A stretch of 64,000 nt of DNA. Origin: Chersky-840 sp963764205 (lineage in GTDB: Bacteria; Actinomycetota; Acidimicrobiia; Acidimicrobiales; UBA8190). A program made the position numbers and the translations under genes. The notes beneath the pieces were generated by a model that was not told where the DNA came from, searched no databases, and saw nothing but the letters and a program-made list of their open reading frames with translations. Shown piece after piece: positions 43,833 to 52,936 of this stretch (position 1 is the stretch's first letter; each line of letters begins with the position of its first letter). Location: positions 186,001 to 250,000 of the forward strand of contig CAVXRN010000004.1 of NCBI GenBank assembly GCA_963764205.1. The letters run 5' to 3'.

Positions 43833-45327
43833 TCACAGGTGCAGGTCGATGTGTCCGGACCGAGACGCCCCAGCCCCGACGCGATCGATCTGAGGGTCGT
43901 CCTCGTCGGCGTCGTCCCGGGGGGCGTCGCGGCGCGCCCCGGCGCGCTGGGAATGCGCCTGTTGCCCGTGCGAGCGCCCGTCGGAGAGCACGACCGTGGC
44001 CGAGGACCCGTCACCGCCGAGCTCGTGGCGCAGCAGCGGGAGCGCCTGGCGCAACGCCTCGCGCGCCTGGTCGTTGTCGGCACCGAGCTGCACGACGACC
44101 TGGTCGGCGTTGACGGTGATCGTCGCCTTGACCGTGCCCAGACCCTCGGGCTCGAGGCCGATGGTGACCTCGTGGGTGCCGTCCTCCGACGACCGCAGTG
44201 GTGTGAGGACGGTCATGACCTGCTGCGCCGGCGTGGGCGCCTGCGGGCCCGGACCCCCCGGCGCGGTCGGGGCAGCCGGCGTCGCGGCGGAGACCGAGGG
44301 TGCGACCGGGACCGACCCCGCTTGTGTCGCCGCCCCTGCCGGCGCGGCGGGGCCCGGCACAGGCGTCGAGTGCCCGGCGTCCGGCGCGTCGCCGGTGACG
44401 CCGGTGACGCCGGTGGAGAGTGACGGCGCGTGCGTGTCGGCCCGTGCTGCGGTGGTGTCGGCGGCGGAGGGGCCGTTTCGACCGATCACCGATGACAGCA
44501 CGGTGACGCTTCCCGCCCCGCCGGTGCTGCCGGCGCGGCCAGGAGTCTGATCCCCGGTCGGGTCCCCCTCACACGTCGGCTGACCCGACCCGGAGCCGGC
44601 CGCGTCGTTCTTGGTCGGCATCGGGCTCGCACTCGAGGGCGCGCCCGCGTTCGGCGTCGCACTCGGCGTTCGACACGAGACCGGCACTGGACGCGGAGCC
44701 GGCGATGGGCCCGACACCGGGATCCGCTGGTGCGGGGGCTCCGGGCGTCGCCGTGGCGCCGGTGGGGCTGTCGGACTTCGCGGTCGTGCCCGGGGTCTCG
44801 GTCGCGGTCGGCGCGGTGGACGAGCTCTGGGCCCCGGTCGCCGACCCGTCTGCCGACACCGGGCCCGAGGCCGCCTGTGCCAAGAGCCCGGCGTCACCGT
44901 CGTCGGCGAGTGTGGCGGTGAGGGGCACGCCCGGGGTCGACGATGCCGACGGGCCCGACGCGTCGCCATCGGTGGCCGAGGCGATCGATCCGCCGTCACC
45001 GGAACCGGTGGCGGGTGACCGTGCCGGCGTCGACGCCGTCCCCGACGCGGTGCCCGACGTGGTGGTGGTCGCGGCAGCGGCCGTGGCGGCCGATGCAGGG
45101 TCGCTTCTGTGCGCGGTGGTGTCCGCCGACGACGAGGCGTCATGCGAAGCCGGCGTTTTGCCACCCTTGTCGGCCGTCGACGATTGGCGCGGGGGGTCCC
45201 CGTTCGCCACCGCAGAGAATGCGTGGCCGAAGTCATCGTCGGGCTCGGCCGCGTTGGCGCGGCTCCGACCCGTGTGCGGCTCGTCGACCGGCGCCGCGTT
45301 GAGCAGGGCACCTTCGATCGGGCTCAT
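43833..45327 (-). CDS. fliK: flagellar hook-length control protein FliK, frameshift near 44660
   Basis: The N-terminal frame (MSPIEGALLNAAPVDEPHTGRS) is a long Ala/Thr/Ser/Pro-rich ruler region. Around 44655-44690 coding moves by one base to the frame ending at 43833, which holds the FliK C-terminal domain: TPLRSSEDGTHEVTIGLEPEGLGTVKATITVNADQVVVQLGADNDQAREALRQALPLL. One extra base fits. The start overlaps the muramidase gene by 4 bp. FliK measures hook length and triggers FlhB switching. Confidence 0.82.
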
Positions 45328-46412
45328 GACGTCGCTCCGAGCATGCCCATGATGTTGTTCACGTAGGCGGTGGTCTCGGGATAGGGCGGGACTCCGCCGT
45401 ACTTGGCCACTGCTCCGGGCCCCGCGTTGTAGGCGGCCAGGGCGAGCGGAACGGACCCGTTGTAGCGCTGGAGGTAGCTCCCGAGAAGCTGTGCTCCGGC
45501 ACCGATGGCCTGTGCGGGGTCCAGAGCGTTGACCCCGAGGCCGGCCGCGGTCGACGGCATGAGCTGCATGATCCCTTCCGCGCCGGCAGAGCTGACCGCG
45601 GCGGGGTTGTAACCGGACTCCTGCTTGGCCACCGCCGCAAGGAGGGCGGCGGGGACGCCGTGTTGCGCCGCCGCGGCGCTGAACAACGGCGCCAGGTTGC
45701 TCGGGACGTTGAGACTGGCGGGAATGGTCCCGGCACCACCCGACGTCGACGAGTCCGTTGCGGTGGCGTCGGGGAGGACGCGGCGAATGGCGATCGGCTT
45801 GCCCACCGCCTGGACCTGGACGTCGGTGCCGGTGTGCGGCGCGTCGATCATCTGCCCGTTGCCGATGTAGATCCCGACATGGCCCGGGCCGCTCGATGTC
45901 GGCTCGAAGAAGACGAGGTCGCCCGGCTGCGCCTGCGCCAGGCTCGCCACCGGGGTTCCCACGTTGACCTGCTCCTGGCTGGTGCGCGGCAGCGAGACGC
46001 CGAGGTCGCCGTACACACGTTGGACGAGGCCCGAGCAGTCGAGCCCCGTGGTGGGGTCCGTGCCACCCCAGCGGTACGGGACGCCGAGGTACTGCTGGGC
46101 GTCGGCCACCACCGACGACCCGCTCACCCCCGCCCCCGCGCTCGTACCGGTCGAGTCGGTCGAGTCGGTCGCGTCGGCGAGCCCGAGGGTCGTGCTCGAC
46201 GGAACGAGCGACCCACCACCGGAGGCGGTCGCCCCGGAGGAGTCGGGGTCGGCCGGGTTGGACGCCGCGGTCAACGCCGCGTTGGCGTTGTCGAGGACGG
46301 CCTGGAATTCACCCGACGGGGCGGCGGCTTCGAGCGCGGGCCCGAGCGACGACACCGCGCTGCTCAACGCCTGCATGCGGGCGACCATGACCGAGGTGTC
46401 GATGCTCGTCAC
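45324..46412 (-). CDS. bifunctional peptidoglycan hydrolase: NlpC/P60 peptidase plus lytic transglycosylase
   Basis: 362 residues from GTG 46412 (MTSIDTSVMVARMQAL). Residues about 98-215 are an NlpC/P60 domain with YLGVPYRWGGTDPTTGLDCSGLVQRVY (catalytic Cys), GHVGIYIGNGQMIDAPHTG (His). Residues about 240-360 are a soluble lytic transglycosylase: AVAKQESGYNPAAVSSAGAEGIMQLMP (catalytic Glu in ES) and LALAAYNAGPGAVAKYGG. No classic signal peptide, as for FlgJ. Placed between fliJ and fliK with 4-bp overlaps both sides, it is a good candidate for clearing wall for the rod. Confidence 0.88.
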   Translation of the reverse strand: MTSIDTSVMVARMQALSSAVSSLGPALEAAAPSGEFQAVLDNANAALTAASNPADPDSSGATASGGGSLVPSSTTLGLADATDSTDSTGTSAGAGVSGSSVVADAQQYLGVPYRWGGTDPTTGLDCSGLVQRVYGDLGVSLPRTSQEQVNVGTPVASLAQAQPGDLVFFEPTSSGPGHVGIYIGNGQMIDAPHTGTDVQVQAVGKPIAIRRVLPDATATDSSTSGGAGTIPASLNVPSNLAPLFSAAAAQHGVPAALLAAVAKQESGYNPAAVSSAGAEGIMQLMPSTAAGLGVNALDPAQAIGAGAQLLGSYLQRYNGSVPLALAAYNAGPGAVAKYGGVPPYPETTAYVNNIMGMLGATS

Positions 46413-46882
46413 GTCAGCGCTCCTGCGTCGTCGCGGTGCGAGGCCTGGTCGTCGGTGGCTTCGGCCAACCATCCCGCGATGGCCGACTCGTCGATGGCGG
46501 CCATCTCGGCGCGCTGCTCTTCGACGAGCCATTCAGCCCTCCGGCGCTCGTCGAGGTGCTCCAGTGCCGCCACTCGTTGGGCGGCAACGGACCACACGCC
46601 GTGTCGCTCGGCCACTTCGTCCGTGGCGACCTGGACGGCCGTCCACGCCGACTCGACCGCGCCGGCAAACCGCTCGGCCTTGTCGCGATCACGCCGGAAC
46701 GAGTCCAGATCCTGTTCTCCATGACCGAGTTGGAGTGACTCGTAGCGGGCCAACGCCACGCGGTGGTCGAGCACGGCGCGCTGCAGGTCGCGATTGGCGT
46801 GCGCCAGTGCGAATCCCGCCGCCTCCTCTTGGATACGACGAACCCGGAGTACCGTCTCCAGCGCGAACCGGTAGCGCTTCAT
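46409..46882 (-). CDS. fliJ: flagellar export chaperone/stalk protein FliJ
   Basis: 157 residues, a single long coiled coil: MKRYRFALETVLRVRRIQEEAAGFALA, then repeated Ala/Glu/Arg heptads (LEHLDERRRAEWLVEEQRAEMAAIDE). The MKxFxFxLExVLxxR start is the FliJ signature. FliJ sits in the FliI ring. Overlaps fliI by 4 bp. Confidence 0.9.
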   Translation of the reverse strand: MKRYRFALETVLRVRRIQEEAAGFALAHANRDLQRAVLDHRVALARYESLQLGHGEQDLDSFRRDRDKAERFAGAVESAWTAVQVATDEVAERHGVWSVAAQRVAALEHLDERRRAEWLVEEQRAEMAAIDESAIAGWLAEATDDQASHRDDAGALT

Positions 46883-48213
46883 GCCGACACCGCGTTGGAG
46901 GCGTCGTCAGCGGCGAGGACGCCGGACAATGCCGCCCACGAATCGTCGGAGCTCACCGTCTCGGCGATGTCCTGTCGCAGGAACGTGTCGATCTGGTCCT
47001 TCTGCCTGACCGCCCGGTCCACGAGCGGGTTGGAGCCGGTGACGTACGCGCCGATCTCGATCAGGTCCTTGGCCTCGCGGTAGGCCGCCAACAGCCGGCG
47101 GATCTCACTGACCATGTCCCGCTGGGCCCGGGTGAGGATGGCGGGTTCGACCCGGGAGATGGACTCGAGCACCTCGATGCTGGGGAAATGATTGGAGGTG
47201 GCGAGTCGTCGCGACAGCACGATGTGGCCGTCGAGGAGCGACCGGGCGGCGTCGGCGATCGGCTCGTTCATGTCGTCGCCCTCGACCAGGACCGTGTACA
47301 GGCCCGTGATGCTCCCGCGTTCGGCCGCGCCGGCCCGCTCCAGGAGCCTCGGCATCAGCGTGAACACCGACGGCGGGTAGCCGCGCGTGGCGGGAGGCTC
47401 TCCCGCCGAGAGCCCGACCTCTCGCTGCGCCATGGCGAAGCGCGTCAACGAGTCCATCATCAACACGACGTCCTTGCCCTTGTCGCGGAACCACTCGGCG
47501 ATGCGCGTGGCGGTGAACGCGGCCCGGATCCGCACCAGCGCCGGCTCGTCGGAGGTGGCCACGACCACGACCGACCGAGCGAGGCCTTCGGGGCCGAGGT
47601 CGCGTTGGATGAACTCGTTGACCTCACGGCCGCGTTCGCCCACCAGAGCGAGCACCGACACCGAGGCGTCGGTGCCCCGGGCCACCATCGAGAGCAGGCT
47701 CGACTTCCCCACACCCGAGCCGGCGAAGATCCCGAGCCGCTGGCCCCGGCCACAGGGCACGAGCGTGTCGACCGCCTTGATCCCGAGGGCGAGTTGTCGG
47801 TCCACGAGCTCGCGCCGCAGAGGGTGCGGCGGCGCCGACTCGATCCCCACCTCGTGCCACTCCGACAGCGCAGGGCCGTCGTCGATGGGTCGACCGAGGC
47901 CGTCGAGCACCCGCCCGAGCAGGCCTTCACCCACCACGACGGGCAGGGGCCGACCGAGTGCCTCGACCGTGTCGCCATAGCGCACACCGGCGAGGTCACC
48001 GAGGGGCATGCAGGCCAGGGCGGTGCCCTGGACCGCCACGACCTCGGCGTCGAGGACACCGCCGCCACGCCAGATCCGGACCGCCTCGCCCACCGCGGCG
48101 GTGACACCCTCCACCTCGATGCGCAGTCCGACCAGCCGGGTGACCCGGCCCGTGCGACGCGGCGCCACGGCGGCCTGCAACGACGAGTGCAGCGGGTGGG
48201 GCACGATGGTCAT
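46879..48213 (-). CDS. fliI: flagellar export ATPase FliI
   Basis: 444 residues. Walker A FAGSGVGKSSLL, Walker B VVLMMDSLTRFAMAQRE, the F1-beta-like ALVGERGREVNEFI and PSVFTLMPRLLERAG are all present; the C-terminal helical domain follows. It energises loading of export substrates. ATG 48213 overlaps fliH by 4 bp; a longer in-frame start at 48627 lies inside fliH and is rejected. Confidence 0.97.
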   Translation of the reverse strand: MTIVPHPLHSSLQAAVAPRRTGRVTRLVGLRIEVEGVTAAVGEAVRIWRGGGVLDAEVVAVQGTALACMPLGDLAGVRYGDTVEALGRPLPVVVGEGLLGRVLDGLGRPIDDGPALSEWHEVGIESAPPHPLRRELVDRQLALGIKAVDTLVPCGRGQRLGIFAGSGVGKSSLLSMVARGTDASVSVLALVGERGREVNEFIQRDLGPEGLARSVVVVATSDEPALVRIRAAFTATRIAEWFRDKGKDVVLMMDSLTRFAMAQREVGLSAGEPPATRGYPPSVFTLMPRLLERAGAAERGSITGLYTVLVEGDDMNEPIADAARSLLDGHIVLSRRLATSNHFPSIEVLESISRVEPAILTRAQRDMVSEIRRLLAAYREAKDLIEIGAYVTGSNPLVDRAVRQKDQIDTFLRQDIAETVSSDDSWAALSGVLAADDASNAVSA

Positions 48214-48860
48214 AGCGGCCCCCGCGAGCCCGGCCCCACCGTGTCGATCAACGCCCGGGCCCGGGTCATGGCCGGACCGATCTGCGCGTCGATCCGGCAG
48301 GGGCCGGCTTCGACCACACACCCGCCCGCTTCCACCTCGGGATCGACCACTACCTTGACCGCGGCGTCGATGACGAGAGCCTGGAGCTCCTCGGGCGTGA
48401 CGACATCGTCGGGATGGAGACGCACGACGAGGTCCTCGCCGTGCGGCACGAGCGTCAATGCCCGCTTGACGGCCTCGATGCTGATCGACGGGCTCAGACT
48501 GATCTCGCGCCCCAAGAACGCCTCGGCGAGCTCGAAGGCGAGCTCGACGGCTTCGTGCTCCGCTTGCTCCAACGCGGCTTCGCGCAGCGACCGGGCCGTG
48601 GCCGCCGCCGCGATCAGGGCATCGCACAGGCGGGTCGCCTGCTCGGCGCGCGCCGCATCCTGGCTGACCGCCACCTCGGCCAACGCGGCCTGGTACCCCT
48701 CCTGGTAGGCAGCGGCGCGCTCGGCGGCGAGCGGGTCGACGACCGGGGTCTTCTCGTGCCCCACCACGTTGGCGTGGCGCGGGTCGAAGGTCTCAGCCGT
48801 CGCGCTGCGACCGGCCTCTCCCCGCAGGACTCGGCTGATGACGCGACTAGACGAACTCAT
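48210..48860 (-). CDS. fliH: flagellar export regulator FliH
   Basis: 216 residues. N-terminal variable part, then an Ala/Glu helical middle (AAAYQEGYQAALAEVAVSQ... EAALEQAEHEAVELAFELAEAFLG), and a C-terminal domain with VRLHPDDVVTPEELQALV and DPEVEAGGCVVEAGPCRIDAQIG, the FliH/V-ATPase E-like end. It binds FliI and docks at FliN. Overlaps fliG by 14 bp. Confidence 0.9.
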   Translation of the reverse strand: MSSSSRVISRVLRGEAGRSATAETFDPRHANVVGHEKTPVVDPLAAERAAAYQEGYQAALAEVAVSQDAARAEQATRLCDALIAAAATARSLREAALEQAEHEAVELAFELAEAFLGREISLSPSISIEAVKRALTLVPHGEDLVVRLHPDDVVTPEELQALVIDAAVKVVVDPEVEAGGCVVEAGPCRIDAQIGPAMTRARALIDTVGPGSRGPL

Positions 48861-49857
48861 CGTCGCCCCGTGCCAACACGATCTCGCCCGATGCCTCGAG
48901 CCCGCGCACGATCTTCACGATGGCGGTCTGAGCCGCTTCGACCTGAGACAGCCGCGTCGGCCCGAGCAGGTCGACCTCTTCGAGGACGTCTTGTGCGGCG
49001 CGCTCCGAGACGTTGCGGAGGAACTTGTCGCGAATCTCGTCGGACACCGGCTTGAGGGCCGTGGCGAGGTCCTTCGGGACCACGTTGCGCAGGATCTGCT
49101 GGAGCGTGCGGTCGTCGAGGCTGGCGATGTCGTCGAAGACGAACATCTCGTTGCGGATCTGCTCCGCCAGCTCGGGATCGCTCTGCTCAAGCTCGGCCAG
49201 GATCTGCTGCTCCGACGCGCGCTCGGTCTGGTTCAAGATGGCGACGATCGACGACACCCCGCCCGTTTCGTCGGTGGCGGCCGCCACCCCGGCGCGCAGG
49301 ACCGCCGCGAGCTTCTGCTCGAGGAACTCGGCCACGTGGAGCACGACGTCGGGCGAGACACGGTCCAAGGTGGCGATCCGGCGCGCCACGTCGGTCCTGG
49401 TCGTCTCCTCCAGGTTGGCGATGACCCGGGCGGCGGAGTCGGCGGGAAGGTGCGACAACACCAACGCCACGAGCTGGGGGTGCTCGTTGCCGATGAAGCT
49501 GCCGATCTGCTGCGGATCGATGCGGTGCAGGAAGGCCAGCGGGTGCGAGTAATTGGGGTCGATGAAGCGGTCGAGGATCTCCTCGGTCTTGGCACTGCCC
49601 AGTCGCTCCTTCAGGAGCTTGCGGGCGACATCGACACCACCCTGGCCGACCTGGGCCTTGGCGCTGGCGTGCATGTGGAACTCGTTGAGGACCCTGCGTA
49701 CCTCGTCGACGGCCAGTGTCGGGAGCGTGGCCATCGTCGACATGAGGTCGATGACCTCCTGTTCGCTCATGACGCGCAGGACCTTGGCCGCCCGGGTGCT
49801 GTCGAGCTGGGCCAGGACGACCGCGGCCTTCTGCGAGCCCGTCAACGTCGTCGTCAC
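48847..49857 (-). CDS. fliG: flagellar motor switch protein FliG
   Basis: 336 residues with all three FliG domains: GSQKAAVVLAQLDSTRAAKVLRVMSEQEV (N), NEHPQLVALVLSHLPADSAARVI (middle, EHPQ motif for FliM) and the C-terminal torque helix region FDDIASLDDRTLQQILRNVVPKDLATALKPVSDEIRDKFLRNVSERA. Charged torque residues are retained. Overlaps fliF by 4 bp. Confidence 0.97.
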   Translation of the reverse strand: MTTTLTGSQKAAVVLAQLDSTRAAKVLRVMSEQEVIDLMSTMATLPTLAVDEVRRVLNEFHMHASAKAQVGQGGVDVARKLLKERLGSAKTEEILDRFIDPNYSHPLAFLHRIDPQQIGSFIGNEHPQLVALVLSHLPADSAARVIANLEETTRTDVARRIATLDRVSPDVVLHVAEFLEQKLAAVLRAGVAAATDETGGVSSIVAILNQTERASEQQILAELEQSDPELAEQIRNEMFVFDDIASLDDRTLQQILRNVVPKDLATALKPVSDEIRDKFLRNVSERAAQDVLEEVDLLGPTRLSQVEAAQTAIVKIVRGLEASGEIVLARGDDEFV

Positions 49858-51458
49858 GTGTTGCTCGCAGTGCGGGAATCGGCCAGCCAGCCGCGCAGCA
49901 TGGTGGCGACGTCATCGGGCTGACTGTCGATGAACTGGTTGACGTCGGTCGACTCCCGGGTGATGGCCGAGGTCTCCGACCCCACCGCGGGAAGCTGTCC
50001 CGTGGGCTCGTCGGCCCACGACCGGGAGAGCACTGCGAGGTCGGTCGGCGCCAGCACCTGGGTCGGCGCGGCGCGCCGGGCCCGCCGGGCCGAGCGCCAC
50101 AGCAGGAAGAGCACGATCAAGATCACGAGGAAGACCACCGCCGTTCGGATGAGGGCGGTCATCGCCTGCTTCTGCGTCGCCTTGGCACCCGCGGCGGCAG
50201 CCTTGGCGGCCTGCTGGGCCGACGCGGTGTCGAAGGGCATGGAGCTGAAGGCCAGTTGATCGCCACGCGCGGTGTCGATGCCCGCCGCGGCGGCCACACC
50301 GCTCTGCAGCGAGCTGGCGCTCATGCCCTTGGGGAGCGCCTTGGAGTTGATGAGCACGGCCACCGACTGGTTCAAGACCGTCCCCGGCGCCTGCTGCACG
50401 GTCTTGGTCTGCTGGTTGGTCTCACAGGTCTGAGTGCTCTGCGTGTTCGTGTAGTTGCCGTTCCCCCCACCGGCGATCGTGGTCAACGGGGTCGTCGTGA
50501 TCGTGCCGGCCGTTCCCCCGGGCGGCGTGCCGCTGCCGTTGTAGGACTGGTTGCTCTGCGAGGTCTGGGTGCAGAAGCTCTGCGTCTGTCCCGACGCACC
50601 GGGGACGATGCTCTGGGTGGTGGTCGACACCTGGTCGTACGACAGCGTGGCGTTGACCTGGACATCCGCGTTGCCCTGCCCCAGAGCCGTGGCCAGGTAC
50701 CCGTTCACCTTGGCTTGGACCCCTTGGTCGTAGGCCTCGGTCTGGCTGTCGGCGCCACCCTCGCCTCCGGTCACGCCCGGCCCCGCCAGAAGGTTCCCGT
50801 TGGCGTCGGCCACGGTCACGCTGTTGGACGAGAGATTGGGAACGCTCGACCCGACCAGGTGCACGATGGCCTGCACCTGCGACACCGACAAGGTCTGGCC
50901 ATCTCGCATCGTCACCAGCACCGACGCCCCGGTCGGGGAGTTGTTGCTCAGGGCGAAGTCCTGATTGGCCGGCAGGGCGATGTTGACCTGTGACGACGAC
51001 ACGTTCGAGATCGAGTCGATCGTCTGCTCGAGCTCTCCCTGCAGTGCCTGCAGATAGTCGGCCTGCTGGGTCATGTCCGAGGTCGTGACGCCCTCTTTGT
51101 CCAGGAGCGACAGGCCGACCGTGCTCGTCGCCGGCAACCCGGCTTGGGCGAGCGAGAGTCGTTCCTGGTCCACGTCGTTGGCGGGCACGAGGATCGTCGA
51201 CCCGTTGTCGGTGAGCTGGTACGGCACTTTGTCCGACGTCAGCTTGGTGGTGACGTTGGCTGCGTCGGACGCCTGGAGATTGGTGAACAGCGGCATGAAC
51301 GTGGGCTTGTCGGAGAACGACATGAACGCCACGGCGCCGACGACGACCGCGATGGCCGCCGCGACGGTCACGGCCTTCTGGCCGTAGGTGAACTCCGAGG
51401 CGAAGCGCTTGACGCCTTCGCGCGCCCGGTTCAGTTCCGTGGAGGGTACGACGGCCAT
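49854..51458 (-). CDS. fliF: flagellar MS-ring protein FliF
   Basis: 534 residues. First membrane helix (VTVAAAIAVVVGAVAFMSF), ring-building motifs with YQLTDNGSTILVPANDVDQERLSLAQAGLP and ALQGELEQTIDSISNVSSSQVNIALP, a long Gln/Thr/Ser-rich insertion, second membrane helix (IRTAVVFLVILIVLFLLWR) and a cytoplasmic FliG-binding tail ending PDDVATMLRGWLADS. It forms the MS ring. Starts 1 bp after fliE. Confidence 0.96.
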   Translation of the reverse strand: MAVVPSTELNRAREGVKRFASEFTYGQKAVTVAAAIAVVVGAVAFMSFSDKPTFMPLFTNLQASDAANVTTKLTSDKVPYQLTDNGSTILVPANDVDQERLSLAQAGLPATSTVGLSLLDKEGVTTSDMTQQADYLQALQGELEQTIDSISNVSSSQVNIALPANQDFALSNNSPTGASVLVTMRDGQTLSVSQVQAIVHLVGSSVPNLSSNSVTVADANGNLLAGPGVTGGEGGADSQTEAYDQGVQAKVNGYLATALGQGNADVQVNATLSYDQVSTTTQSIVPGASGQTQSFCTQTSQSNQSYNGSGTPPGGTAGTITTTPLTTIAGGGNGNYTNTQSTQTCETNQQTKTVQQAPGTVLNQSVAVLINSKALPKGMSASSLQSGVAAAAGIDTARGDQLAFSSMPFDTASAQQAAKAAAAGAKATQKQAMTALIRTAVVFLVILIVLFLLWRSARRARRAAPTQVLAPTDLAVLSRSWADEPTGQLPAVGSETSAITRESTDVNQFIDSQPDDVATMLRGWLADSRTASNT

Positions 51459-51459
51459 G

Positions 51460-51759
51460 TCAGAACTGCATGTTCATGATGTCGTTGAACGCGGCGACGC
51501 CCTTGTCCACGAGGGCCACGGTGACCTGGGTCTCCAACGAGGCCTGGGTGGCGTCGATCAAGGCGTTGGTGACCGTTCCTTGCCCCGACGCAGCTTGGGC
51601 TTCGGCGGTGGACGCGGTGGTCTGGCTCTGTTGGACCTGATTGATCGCGTCGGACACGGTTTGGGAGAAATTGCCACCCCCGGCCGCGGACGCCCCTCCC
51701 GCGGCGGGAGTCGCCGGGAGGGGTTGGATGGGCGGGATGGCGGGGATCACAGCCGTCAC
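51460..51759 (-). CDS. fliE: flagellar hook-basal body protein FliE
   Basis: 99 residues: Pro/Gly/Ala start, then FSQTVSDAINQVQQSQTTAS and LIDATQASLETQVTVALVDKGVAAFNDIMNMQF, the FliE family C-terminus. It joins the MS ring to the rod. Overlaps flgC by 4 bp. Confidence 0.94.
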   Translation of the reverse strand: MTAVIPAIPPIQPLPATPAAGGASAAGGGNFSQTVSDAINQVQQSQTTASTAEAQAASGQGTVTNALIDATQASLETQVTVALVDKGVAAFNDIMNMQF

Positions 51760-52160
51760 GTCCCCAAGGTGAGGGCGGACTGGTAAGCGGTCTTGGCGTC
51801 GGCCAGAGCGGAGGTGTTCGCCTGGTAGTCGGTCTGCGCCTGGATCATGTCCACCATCTGCGCACTGGTCTGTACGTCGGGCACGCGCACCTCGCCCTGG
51901 GCGTCGGCGAGCGGGCTACTGGGATCGGACTCGATGATCCCCGTCGTGTCGCCCTCCGCGATGCCGGCGACGGTGACGCCGTCCCCGACTTGTCCGAAGC
52001 TCGGGTCCGGGACGAACACCGGCGTCTGCGCGCCGTAGGCGGCCTCGTCGGTCGAAGTGACATCACCCATGTTGGCGAGGTTGCCGGCGATGGTGTTGAG
52101 CCACGTCTGCGCGGCGCTGATGCCGGATCCCGAGACATCGATGTTTCCGAACAGGCTCAT
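51756..52160 (-). CDS. flgC: flagellar rod protein FlgC
   Basis: 134 residues: IDVSGSGISAAQTWLNTIAGNLANMGDV, then VPDVQTSAQMVDMIQAQTDYQANTSALADAKTAYQSAL, the rod-protein N- and C-termini. Proximal rod. Overlaps flgB by 4 bp. Confidence 0.95.
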   Translation of the reverse strand: MSLFGNIDVSGSGISAAQTWLNTIAGNLANMGDVTSTDEAAYGAQTPVFVPDPSFGQVGDGVTVAGIAEGDTTGIIESDPSSPLADAQGEVRVPDVQTSAQMVDMIQAQTDYQANTSALADAKTAYQSALTLGT

Positions 52161-52501
52161 GAGAAGCTCCCACCGGCTGCGCCCGAGATGAGGCGGAACT
52201 GGGCGTTGAGCATCTCGACCATGGTCTGGTACTGCAGCGTCTCCTCCTGCGCGTCGACGAGTTGTGTCGAGGTGTCGACGTTGTTCCCGTCGGTGGCCGC
52301 AGCAGCGGGGTCGGCCGAGACCGTGACGCTGGCGGTGCCGCCATTGGATGCGTCGATGGCCTGTTGCAGGCTGCTCTCGAAATTGACGTCCTGGGCGGTG
52401 TATCCCGGCGTCTCGCCGTTGGCGAGGTTGTTGGCGGTGGCCTGCTGTTGCTGTGACACGCCGTCAACGGCGAATCGCAGAACGTTCACGATCCCGTCCA
52501 T
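52157..52501 (-). CDS. flgB: flagellar rod protein FlgB
   Basis: 114 residues from MDGIVNVLRFAVDGVSQQQQATANNLANGETPGYTAQDVNFE, with the NNLAN..TPGY rod motif, ending QTMVEMLNAQFRLISGA. ATG 52501 gives the family N-terminus; the upstream extension to 52627 is arginine-rich. First gene of the basal-body operon. Confidence 0.94.
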   Translation of the reverse strand: MDGIVNVLRFAVDGVSQQQQATANNLANGETPGYTAQDVNFESSLQQAIDASNGGTASVTVSADPAAAATDGNNVDTSTQLVDAQEETLQYQTMVEMLNAQFRLISGAAGGSFS

Positions 52502-52936
52502 AGGGCTCGACCTCCAGGAACTCTGCGGACCCCGCCGGCGCTGCCGGTTGGATCTCTCGATGACCCCGTCCTGGGTGGTTGCACTACCGAGCCGTCCATG
52601 ACCCGTGACCGGACATCTTTCGGCCACTGCCTGTCGTTGCTTGAGGCTTCGACCGAAAATTCCGTCGGTCGGCCACGGTCCGTGAGGTGACCCTCCTCAC
52701 GGCGCGACGCCGGGACGGACGGGAGCACGCTCCGGACCATCGTCTGTCGCTGTCGCTCGCCTGTCGATCGCCTGACGATCGATCGCGGCCGCGACCACTG
52801 ACGCGGAGCGATCTCACCCAACGCGCGCGACCGCAGCGCGTAGCAACAGTCGCATCGGCGGGCCCACACCGCCGCGCTCAGTGTCGAAGATCGTCCCGCT
52901 CGTGGCGGAGGCGATTTCTTCTACATCAGAAGTTGC
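52502..52936. promoter_or_regulatory. divergent promoter region of the flgB operon and large glycosyltransferase
   Basis: 435 bp without a supported gene. It contains two perfect inverted repeats about 150-200 bp upstream of flgB: CGACCGA...TCGGTCG at 52650-52671 (8-base spacer) and CCGTGAGG...CCTCACGG at 52680-52702 (7-base spacer). Adjacent dyads suggest operators for a regulator of the flagellar operon. No recognisable sigma-28 or sigma-54 box was found. Confidence 0.55.
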
